The notes beneath the pieces are model-generated. The model was not told where the DNA came from. It saw nothing but the letters and a program-made list of their open reading frames with translations, and made no database searches. A program made the position numbers and the translations under genes. This document shows positions 1 to 12,300 of a stretch of 64,000 bases of DNA, piece after piece (within the stretch, counting starts at the first letter, position 1; each line of letters begins with the position of its first letter). The stretch is from Acanthaster planci (taxonomy: Eukaryota; Echinodermata; Asteroidea; Valvatida; Acanthasteridae), in assembly GCF_001949145.1 (NCBI RefSeq), contig NW_019091476.1, forward strand, positions 1,322,634 through 1,386,633, read 5' to 3'.

Positions 1-186
1 AAAATGTGGATAATTGGGGCGTGGCAGTATGGAAACTGATGAATGAAGTTAAATGTAGAGTTGAATATGTTGCATTACTCCCAAACAAAGGCTGTGGATG
101 GCAGTTCTTCAGAACCCTGTTGTAACTCCTTCCACATCCACAATGGAATGTGATTTTGTGTTTTGTTAAACCATGACCTTCAACAG
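1..186. other. Intron upstream of exon 1
   Basis: Non-coding in all frames and ends in an acceptor (TTCAACAG). The gene therefore begins before the window. Confidence 0.6.
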
Positions 187-326
187 AGAAGGGTCTTGGT
201 GCTCTTGGTGGTCGCATCGCCAACATGACCATCGGGGAGTTGGAAGCATTGCTGGATCTTCAGAACATTGACCCGGTCACCATGGTTCAGCTGATGAAGG
301 ACCTACGCGCTCTCTACAGAACATTT
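187..326 (+). CDS. Exon 1: start of visible coding sequence, unrecognised region
   Basis: The acceptor is TTCAACAG; an AG two bases later is an alternative (start 189). The donor is GTATGT at 327, phase 0. It encodes an alpha-helical stretch (MTIGELEALLDLQN, then MVQLMKDLRALYRTF) with one N-x-T site. No family was recognised. Confidence 0.7.
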
Positions 327-3300
327 GTATGTCAGGTTTCTTATTTTTTTGAAGAATTTCTGCAAACTTCAAATTAATTCTCCCATTGTTAAACCTGTGT
401 TGAAGTCTCTGGTCTCTGATGCTGATGGAATTCCAATGTCACAAGTTTGTGAACCATGAGTATGCCAAAAGATAATGTTTCAAGGAACTTTGAACATGCT
501 TTTGGTTCTAATACACATTGTGCTTTGGGTGATTGGTGGATGGCTTGTTTTTTTTCCACTCAGTATACTATGATAATTTGTATATTTGCTGTCCTGTTTA
601 TGGAGAAAATTAAGATCATTCCTTACCAAATCACCTAACATTTGGAAAAAATGTTGCCAGGCTGTGATTTAGATTTCATTTGCCGTCCTGGACTTGTTCT
701 TATAAAGCCTATAGGGCTGTTTACTTTCGAATAATTCAGTGTTCAAAATTTGAAACTGCTTTTGATGGGATATAGGAAGTTTTGAAACTTGCCAACATGG
801 ACTTAAATCCCTCAAAGGATGGGAATGGTGAGCTGCCATTGAGCCCCAAAAATTGACAAAAAGTGGCCATGTTGTAGTGCAGTATATATTTACTATGCAT
901 AGTTGCACTTAATATGTTTTAATTGAAGTTTACAGACTAATTCGGTATAGGATTACCTTTTAGGGGTAGGTAACCTGTTCTGGTTCATGAAGATCAGTAC
1001 AGTAGCTCTCTCAAAAACACAAGGCGAATGTACGTGTAGTACCTAATGGAGTGGTATTTTGCCGTGATATACCAAGAAATTATTAATAGAGCAAATTTAA
1101 AAACAAAGTTTTTGTTTTGTCATTTTAATGAATATTCGAACGAGTAAAAGCTGTTCAAATATTTAGCTGATCTTGAATTCTTGATATTTTGAACTGCCCC
1201 CAAAGCTTTTAACTCAGTAGGTCATGAATTTTTCCCACACTTTAGCTCCCAATTGCAAAATTGCCAAATTTTCTTAAGGCTTTAAGATACGATTTTGTAC
1301 AATGTTTTATTTCACTGAGCAGATGGAAGAGGCCATCAACGTTCTCATAAATGGCAAGGCAGGGAACAACTTTGATCAGTTTGACATTGTCCTCAGTGGA
1401 ACCATTCCCTTCCCCAAGAGACATGCCACTTTTTTTGAATTTGATTGGGGATATCCGATTGGTGGATTCGTCACTTTATCTTTCAGTAAGTAGCATTTTG
1501 TTTTCTTTAGCAGTAGCTCAGTTTCCAGCGTTGAGATAGACATTTATTCATGAGCTGCACTTGTGCTCAACTGTTTGTCATGTTACTATAATGTGATGGC
1601 CTCACGTTCCATGGCCTTTGTCTTTAGGCAAATAAAGTAATGGCCACATCAGGCATATAAAGTAATGGCCACATCAGTCATGCTTGCAAAACTATGGTCA
1701 GGAATAAATATGTACAGAGTGATGTTGGGCAACATGTATAGCTGCATTTGAAACACTTAAATTGAGCAGTAGTTACTGAACCTTAATGTTACACATAATG
1801 TTATGTGCGTTCTCTTAAAATGTGTTAACTTCAAGGGAGGGGAAAATGCATCCCAGCAGATTCTCATGGAGAGGCTGTGTACCACACCAGTGGCTCTTTG
1901 TGTCTATAAGAACACCTATAAGAAAACCTATGAAGGAGCAGCAGTCCTGATGATCCTGAGGCAGTAATTCATTTGCAGATGTTTGTCGCCCTATGTAACA
2001 TAAGTGTTTTCCTAATGAACAGTGTACAGAACAATGTCAAAATGACCCAGGACTGACATGGCTACAGAAAGACCATGTGTGGACACACTTAACTCTAAGT
2101 TGAAAGCTGTGCCATCTCTTTTCTTTGGGCATAATTATTGGTCTCCATGTATTGTGTCAACCGCAGCCACGTTTGTACTGGACAAGAAATTGCAAAAAGT
2201 TAACATTCTATTGTGTGGTTAGTCTACCATTCATCTTCATGTGATGTTGTATCAGCAGGTAGCTTTCAAACCTGACATAGTATGTGATTTAAACAAACGA
2301 TGGAATACATGATTTCAACAAGGTGGCAACACCATGTTGGTTCTCCTATACTCAATCATTTTCATACCAGCTTCCAAAGTTTTCCCATTTTGCAGCATGG
2401 TGAACAAACTGGTAAACACATGTATACCGTTGTTGAATTGAAACAGGGATAAAACAGGTTTTTCCTTATTGCAAACATGTTTTCTAAAAACATGTTTATT
2501 CCACCAGAAACTATACTTTTCAAATCAACTTCCCTGTCTTCAGAGGGAACTCAAAATAGAATCTGTTGTTTGAATTAATAAAAAGCATGTTAGCATTGGG
2601 ACTGGTGGTACAGTATGTATTAATTGTTTTCTTTACATGTTTCAGCCATTTCATCAGGAGGTTTCTTTGATATGGAGATACCAGTATACATTGGTGTGAT
2701 TTCCATGAAAGCAAAGGTATGATTGCAGGAAAGCTAAAACAAGATTTACTTTCAATCTTTTACTACAACTGTGTTAAGCCAGACCTCTGGAGGAAAACTT
2801 GAAGCTAATGACATGCACACACTTCAGACACATCAAATATATGTCAAGTCACTGAGTTTTAAAAGTGAATGTCAGTCATGCAACTGGAAGGAGAAAGCAT
2901 GTCTTACAGGCCAGAGCTTGAATTGTGAGTGGCATGTCATCTCATTAGCGGGACAAACAGATCTTCCACTACAAATTTGTTTCAATTTCGCTCATTGTAA
3001 AATGTTTATCGACTCGTGCAACCCAAAACTGTATATTCTATTTCAGTGCCTGTATGTTAGTAAATTCTACTTATACTCAAACTCAAAAAGAAGGAAAGCG
3101 GGCAAACCATTTTGAGTGTGTGTGTGTATGCCACAGCTTCGATATGGATTTATTCACAAACTCTACCGGAATACCAACATACGTATATTGGGCAAACCGG
3201 TACACGAGGCAGCACCTGCGGCCACCTCGCATAAAACCATGCACATTGAGCTGAACCCTGTACAAACGTGATACCCATGACCACAAGAACTCCCCAAGGC

Positions 3301-6300
3301 ATAAGTTCCAAGTAAATGCCAAAACTTAAGGGCGTTAGTCAAGAAGGTCAATGATACCAACGATCACTGAGTCGAGAACCTCCAAAAAGGCTCTCAATTT
3401 ATTTAATACCAGGCACAATATGATCATTAGGTACCATCAACCTAAAGAATGCAAGAGTTTAATATTTACTAATGCTAGTTTTTCATGCATAACATAAAGG
3501 ACGAAACTTTTACGTAACCCAGTGCTTGTTTTAAGAACTGTAATAAGTCAGAAACTTAAAGAATCGTGCAATCTAAATTTCCCACCGCTGGAACATGCAG
3601 CCGGGTGTAGCCCGTGTGGAACGTCACAGGCTATTAATAAGATACACACGTGTACTGGTATTAATAAATTGAACTATGATGTTCAACTCCCCATTGTCAT
3701 GCCGTGTGGCACATCACGGTGCTTTAGACAATTTAACTTATAAAGCTCAAGATTTAATTGATGTATAGACCAGGTAGCTTATCATTTTTTAACAAACAAA
3801 TGGTGTTCCATTCTTATTACGTATAAAAAAACAAACAAACTGCCAAGCCATAAATGAAACATAAGGCAGAAACGAAAAAACCCAGCCATAGGGACCGGGA
3901 GGCCTGTATGGCGGAGGAGGTGGGTAAGGTGAAATCCACGTGGTTTGATCGCTCAAAGCTGCGATGAAAGTGGCTGGCGTAGCATGAGCAACGCATGCTG
4001 CTGATCAGCTCACTTGCATTGACCTAATAAACCTGTGGAGCTTAATGGCCAATGAATTTGGCAGGCTGCCCCCTGCAATGATTGGAAATCTCTGGATCTT
4101 TGTTCTGGCTCATTGCTCCACCCCATTTTGCCTAAATGCTACTATTACACGACAGGTGCCCTTCGAACTTCAACACACAATCTACACTCGGCACAAACAT
4201 GCTTTCTTCTTCAAGAGTATAATGAATTTTATCGCTAAGGTCGATAAAATGTCATAATTTTAGACCTAGAAACCCAAGTAGGAATAATGTAGTCCTGGAC
4301 AGGGCTGCAGGGGTAGTGTGCATCCTTTTACTTGAATTATCGTCCACTACCATGTTAGAGGTATGGTGCAGTGTTAATTGGAGAAATGTGTTGATTTACC
4401 TTTGTAGGGTGGAATAACACCAATGGTTGGAGCAAATGTAAAAGGTGGTGTGTCTGTGTGTGTGACTTTTATCCTGTGTGGCGAGTTGCAACTCTCTGCT
4501 GATGTGCTCCGCACAAGCTTTCCCACTGTCGCTGAGACACTGTTCTCAAAGTTCCCGCTGGATGTCGGGTGAGTATAAAGTGGATTAATTGCAGAAATGT
4601 GCAGTATGAATGGTATATTGTGTTGCCATATTGTGGCAGCATTCAGCCCATGTCTTCATTACCACTGGTTCAATATATTTGTTGATGTACCCTAATGAGG
4701 GGCAGTCTTCGCTGGAACTATACTTTTATCTCATCACACTGACAACATTTCTGCTTGTAAACCTCAGTTCCCTCTATGTAGTTCCAGTCAAATATTGTCT
4801 GCTGCGCTCAACCTACCCAAACAGTCGCTATATGCAAATTTCCTTTGCATTTGATTCTGTTTGCTAAAAACCTAATCAAGCGCAGTGCGCCCTCTAGGCC
4901 CATGATGCATGGCGGCACTGCTGCCTTATCGGTCCTTCTCCTTAGCATGATTCTAATCTGTCATGTCAATTTTGGCATCTTCCAGTTTTTCAAGTTTCCA
5001 TTTTGCTACCATGTTCTTGTGTTACTTTGATCAACCCTAATGTATTCTAACATATGTACATTCAATATTTTGATACATTTTCTTTTTTGAAGTGTGCATT
5101 TCCTTTTTTTGTGGTATTTTCTCTTCTCTCGTGAGAGTGCATCTCACAGGCTTACAAGTTGACTCTACTTTGCTATATTACCAAGTGATATACAACTGGG
5201 ATCATTGGGGCTCTGCAAGACGATGCAAGCGATTCGATTCTGCAGCCCCACTCTCCCCACGTATGTCTGCAGAAGATCGAGTGGCATTCCACGCCAAACT
5301 TGTGATTCTGCACCAATTCCTGGTGGCAGTACCATCCTCTGTCCAGTTCTGGGTCAGCCCACGCCACGCTTCAAGTGTCTGAGCTGTAGTGCGTGCAAAA
5401 TCCAACCACTCACTTCCCAACTTTATAATTACCACTGAAGCATTACAGTCAATGACCGTACAGAGTGGCGCTACACTCATCAGGGTGAATTTTCACACGC
5501 AAGCTGGGTTTGGGTGCACCACCATCATGCATCCCAGTCCAAGCATTCCTACTGAACAATGCTGTCCAGCAGTCTCAACCAGTGCCTACTGTGGTCTACA
5601 CCAACCCAATGGTATGGCTCACAAGGCCACATGCTGGGACAGCCACATGCCTCCCACACTGGCTGTGTTGACTGCCTCAACCCAGGTGCTGCCGTCTTCA
5701 GATATCTTTTCAACAGGTGCACCCATGCATGATAGAGATGCTACTCCCCATAGGGCCAACACCCTGTTGTTATGTGGGCACAGCCCCACCCACATCCTGG
5801 GCAGCAGAACTGCCGTAAGTCACAACCCTTTCCATTCTTGTGGCATGACTCACAAGGCTTGCGGTGGGACTATACCCCAGGCCGAACACGCGTCAGTCCC
5901 ATTGAGTGCCCCACGCTTTGAATCAACGTCCTCAGTCACTCTTCATCAGAGGCATCCAGGTGAGGGTAGACACTGCATGATACTGGGCTGCCCCCTGCCT
6001 TACCCGGTGCAGCCACGTTGGACGCACTAACAGCCATGCGGGCACAATGCAGACCACAATACTGGTAGCTGGGCTGCTTCACCGCTGAGGCCTTTGTACA
6101 CAGTATGTTGCTCCGTTGTCTACCTTCTACCTCTACACCTGTACCCCGAACCAACCATTCTTCGGGGCATCCAGGTGTGCAGCAGACATTGCATGTACAC
6201 TCTACATGTACATGTACTCTCTTATCTCCTGGAGCGGCCTCACACAGAGGCTGGGTCACACATACTCGGCACAGGCTGCGGCTCAAGCAACAACTCTTAT

Positions 6301-9300
6301 CATTAGGCTACACATCAGGCTTCTGACTGGCGCCTGAGATCTCTGTGCCAGGAGTGCCTAGTCATAAGAGAAGAGAATTAGAGCAAACTAGCTGGGTCAA
6401 CTTTCCATCATTCTCTGGACTAACCCAGTGAGTATGACTTTAGACTATGTACGAGCAGCCTACCGGGTGCAACCTTTCCACCACTGGTACGCTGTTCACT
6501 GAGGCCTGTGGGAGATGATTCCATGCCATGCCTGCGGACCCCTTATGACTGCCACATGCCTTATCCCACCAATGGCTGAGACTTCGTCATCAGGGCACCC
6601 AGGTGTGAACTAGACCAAAGCGATACTTCATTGGGCAGACTCCCCCTCCATTTCCGGCTCTGCCCTGGTGATTATGACATTCAAATTTGGACCCACTATT
6701 GCATTTCTCCAGTCTGCATCCACGCCTCGGACATCTGAATTCACTGAACCTTACACCGTCATGGATTTCACTTGCTCCTTGGCATTCCGTAATCCTGCAC
6801 TTTCCCAAGGGGTTCTACATGTAAGTTGGTGCATCTTTTACCACTTTGGCACATCATGTGTGATCTTCATAGATTGCATGGCCTCACCATGTCCTGCTCA
6901 CTATCTGGATACAAGTGCTTCTGATGTGGGCATTTCCAATGTTGTGACTTTTACAAGGTCCTACTATGGGCCCCTAATTTTGTCACGAGTGTGCCACTGG
7001 TTTACCTCTTCTGACTGCACCCTGAGTGATCAAAACAAAGAGGTGTGCTCAGCAAGATTATGTCCGATGTACAATTTAAAACTTGTGTTCATTAAGTTAA
7101 AAAATAAATTTGAATATTGGAGTGCTTTTTTATGTCAGCTGTAGTTCCTCACCTGAACGGGAAATACTAACACTTTGCCCCCTGTCAGGCTGTGCTATTA
7201 TGAGTGTAACCCTGTGTTCACCCAAAATGGCAGGAACCGGTTTAAATAACCAACTCCTTTTTGGGAAAATAAGATCAACTGTCAACATCAGTTATACTGT
7301 ACACAGTTGAGACTTCGTTTATTGCAACCATATTATAGTCACCGGTGACTGTATAATCAAAGTGGGAAAAACCATATGTATGTGTCAGTATCTGACTACA
7401 GCACAAACCCAGATATATCGCTCTAATGTTCATCAATGATAATTAAAGTTCTCAGTAGATATGCAGCTGGCAATGTCAATGGACCGATGTTGTGAGGTGG
7501 TGTTCCGGCGAGAACTCAGTTCGACATTTTCTCTGGAAAAGAGTTCAAAGGATTGTACAGGTACTTGCAAATTTGGTGTCACAAGATGGCTGGCACTTGA
7601 TGTCACAGGCTGGCTGGCTGGCACACTTGGTGTCAGAAGGTGGCTAGCATGTTTGGTGCTGCATAATGGCTGGTGTTTAGGTGATACTGGACGATAACGG
7701 GGCTGTGGACCAGGTACTCCTCAACAATCCCAGACCAGGTGATGACTGGCATACAAGTGTTGAGATGCCGCGGGAGCGGGAAGGGCAATCACCAAAGTCC
7801 CCTTCTGGCTACTCCAAGTAGACAACTTGAGGCCTGATGTCTCTGTATCTAAACGAGCCAACATTCAATCTTCGCAAACAGCAGCTTGGTGAAAGTCCCA
7901 CTTGCAGGAATTTTGACCTCCAAACTTTAGAGCTACAATGTACTAACTTCAATTTTCTGCCTTTTGCTCTTAAATACTTGACTAGGAGCGGAGTGCTTCA
8001 CTGTTCGCTGACAAGATGTGGAAATGGCACATGGCCAGCAATTTTGGGCACATATAGCCCACAACCTTCTTCTAGACTCCCAGACCAATTTGCCCTCCCA
8101 TTGGACAGTCTTGTTTCCACCACAAGGGGTAATGCCCTGATTGGGCATCCTGGAGGAGGGAAATTATGGGATGGAGGGTGGAAGGGGTGTAAGGCAATCC
8201 ACTCGCTTAATCCCTCTCACAAAGTAATTTCTAACCTCCGACCTTCATGAAGTCTGGGTTACATGAGTCTTAATTTCTCTCAGATGCTTAAGTTTTGACC
8301 CTCAATTTTCATTCCTTCGGATGCATGCAGCCTCTTTCATCCCTCATAAAGGCAATAAAATGGCCTAAGTCCTCCAACACAGGGATGTCAATGGCCACTC
8401 CAGACATACACTGTAGGACAAAGCTCATTTCAGTTCTCCAGAAATTTATGCTTCCAGCATCATTTGCATGTACTGGAGTTGTGGACTGTCCCTAAGTGCA
8501 ACTTACATCAAACATAGCTAGTCTTCTGGCAATAACTCCTTGCTCAATAAAGATGAATTAAAACCCTCTTCATCAAGGCTACTTGGAGTTTTCTTCATTT
8601 GTGTCCAATCTATTTAATCTCTTATCGGAGTACCTTTCTTTTATTGCTTGAGAGAAATCTTTCCAGCCCCACTGTGGTCTTACTTGGGGTCCCTGGATGA
8701 AGAAAAAAGTTACCTCTGTTTCTGAATAATTCATGAGGTTTTATTGTCTATCCACATCTACCCATGGAACTATTGTTCAGGAATGGGTATGGTGAACTTC
8801 TTGTGTTATGGTGTTGATTTAATTCCAGCTATCCCTATATGGGAGAAATGTTTCGCTAACTAACCAGTGGTCACAAAGGATTGTCGTCCTCCTTCCCTTG
8901 TCAACTCTATACACTGATCAAATTCTGCTCTGTCCTCTCCTCAATCCTCACAGGCAGCGCTGAGAGATTCTGACCAAAAGGAAACGTCGACATTACCTTC
9001 ATTCCTTTGTGTCTGAAGCTAAGGGCTACATCACTTCTCAGGTTGCCTCAGTGCCTGAATTTGTAGGTACAGTAGTGAGGTTCCAGCAAACATCCGCCCA
9101 GTCAGATGGATACCTGTTTCTGCTTGTTCAGCCACCCTCTCGAATTCATGTCTGCCCCTTTGTTTGACCCAACTCATTATTGAACTCCAATCTTTGTTGA
9201 TAATTATTACATATACGTATACTCAACCTCTGTCAGATTCATCTCAGGCTTCATTCATGGATCTAAATTGTTTTACTTCCCATTCCAGTCCACCCACAGG

Positions 9301-12300
9301 ATTTCAAGTTCCTCTACTTCATTGGGTGTTAGAGGAACTCTTGAGTTTCGACCCTGTTGCTCTCTCAGTGTCCTAGGGGTCCTCACTCTTTCACTGCCTA
9401 CTCCCATTAGCTAGCCATTCCCACAACTGAACACCTTGGTGACTGGTTCTTGGTTGGTGGATGTACAGATAAGGCTGGAGCTTTCTTTAATGTCACATGT
9501 TAAGCTTGCCAGCCATTCTGGATTCTTAATTTTGAGATTCCTGTCCTTATACATTTCTCCAATCAAACTAAATTTGGCTCTCGTCCTTCGCCAGGCCTTT
9601 ATCACACCAGCACATCTTTGGCCCAAGGGTGAACCCTGTAAACTTGGTACCTCTTTGCCATCTTTTTGTTAGATCCCACCTACTAACGTTCTCCTGACTC
9701 AACTGTCTTCCTTCAATTTGTGTTGGACTGTCTTCATCCAGCCACACCTTTGTCGGCAGTTGAAACGGAGGATGGGCCCTCAACTACTGGTTTCTACTGG
9801 CACTTCCTGAATTTCATGAAATTCTCCTGTGCCGGAACATTCAAATTTCAGAGACAGGAGTACTTTGGTTATTTCATTGTCACTTCGACAGATAAATCAC
9901 CACTGAGGTACACTCTCACTACACCTTGTCCTCCTGACAATACAGATGTTCCCATGAGCCTCAGACTTTGGGATTAACCTGAAGGTACCCATGGCCATAT
10001 CTCGAAGCCAACGACTCCTTTACAGATGTCTGCTCTCAGAGAGAGATTCACCCAGTAGAGCAAACTCTACATCACAATGTGACTGAGCCAGTTTTTGAAG
10101 TACTCGGCTGTCTGCCCTCCCAACCTTGACATGGAATGTCTAGTTGCTATTGTTCTACACCAGACTCCCTCACCTACAGGTCTTGGTCACAGACAATCCC
10201 TTTTTCAGCAGGGTAGGGTTGCTCATCTACCCGCCCCTCTCTGTTACCCCTACTCCCAACAATTCTGTCAGAATTTGGCAGGAAATTAGGGCATCTTCTA
10301 TTCATGTCAGTCGGGCCTTCCAAACTCTGAGGCCTCATTCACCCAGATTCCTACTGGTAGTATACACAGGCCCATAGGCTGGGGTTCAAACGAGCCCCCC
10401 ACCTACTTCCAGGTTCCGCTCGTCGTTAGTGTTTTTTTTTTACAAATATATATTTTAATGTACCGTAGTTTTCGGAATATACGCCGCTGATATACATTGA
10501 TTCTTATGCTGAAAATGTCCCTGTGACATATGGCAACATTTATATGGTACCACATAGTGGAAATGAAGGAAACCAGTGTAGAGAGACTAAATAGACTTGT
10601 AAATGTACCGTAAGTACCGTTCAAACCTCAAAAATCATATGGTGCGTCTGGTCCTTTATGTCTTTTATGTGTGGACATGTTTGGTTATTTGATAACTGTT
10701 AAAAAACCTGCTGCATGGCCCACCCAGCAAGGACACTAATCCAGCCTGCCAAAATTGGTAATAATTTTGAGGACTTTAGAAAGTTTAGGTTTAATGACAA
10801 CACCCGTTCATGCGCTGCTTCACACCGTACCCAAAAGTGGCGCGGACCCTATCCTTGGACACTTTGAATTTTCACTTCTAACGTTTGTGTATGGAGCAAT
10901 ATTTTACTTCCAATCTCACAAAAGGTGAAATTTAACTCCAAATATTCTGATTCATAACTGTTGATTTCACATTTCAGAGGTGCAAAATGAACGCTTTTAA
11001 ATGCACCCCAAAATGTTTTTTTTTATTTTATAATTTTCAGTTAGGTGAGTGTAGGTAATAATGATTCACTAGAATTTATCATTTTTATAAAACTTCTGAA
11101 ATATGTTGTGGGATTTTCTGAAATTAAAAAAAAAGTCATACCATTCGCTCGTCACCCAGCGCCTGATTCAAGGGTGCTGGGTGATGAGTAAATCCATACC
11201 AGGCCAATTTACGGCAAGCCGTGAATATTGAAAACTTAAGTAAACAAGTGTTACATGCATCCATAAGTTTGCAACTAACATGCAACTTGTTCCATAAGCT
11301 CATTATGAGAGGCCTTTGCATAAAAACATGTGCTCACAGTGCCAAAAGTTCCACTTTGGGTTTGATGAACCTTCCAGTCTCTGGTCAGGTAACAGACCTT
11401 ATACATTTACACTAGGAATAAACAGTTCTCTATTTTTCATGGCTTGACAAACAGTGTGGGGCTCCATGCAGTAACCATTCAGTGTTTCCTTCCTAATGGT
11501 TCATGTCCTTGAGCTCTTCCAAGGTCCTCCTCCAAGTCCTTTGTAGAGGCTTCTGATGATATCCTCCACACATACTCTTTGAGTGATAATACCACGGCGT
11601 CCTTTTCATTCACATCATCATAGGCTACCATTCAGAGCCCTGCTCATTCCCTTCTCTTTGACAAGAAATCATAGTCTTCAATGTCATAGAGTACTTTTGT
11701 TCTCCTTGTGACAAGAATTGCTGTCCTGCCGTATTCTTCGTAGTTATATTGGGCCAGGAATCAAAGCTGACTTGGAGAGAAAATATGCCTGATCTCTTCT
11801 GTGATTACCCTTATAAAGGAATGTGAGAACTTCACTTTTGTTAGTTGCGGTACCTTGGACACTGTTCCAACTGACTTATCTTCGCAGATGACACACCAGC
11901 CACCCTATCGCAATACATGATGCTAGGTTGATATACACTGTACATGTACTCTGTCAACATCCCTCGGCAGTGTCTATCAGAAGTTATCTGCATAGTAATA
12001 TGCTAGACAAACCTACGATCATTTACCTGATGCTACCTTAATATGGTTGTCCCAATGAGTTCTTTTGTGGCATGTCTATAATGGCCTCTTCACCGAGACC
12101 GCGGGGACCCCGTACCCCACAAACTACCTCCGGCTCTACACCATATTGTGTCCACCTGTCATAGTCTCACACATTTTCAGTGCGTCCTCGCCTGTGTAAT
12201 TCCTCTGGGGTACGGTGTTACTCTACATATTTAGCGACTTTGGGTAGGTTTAGTGCAGTGGGCTTCCCCCCCCCTGCTTACATCAGTGTGGGAAGAGTCT

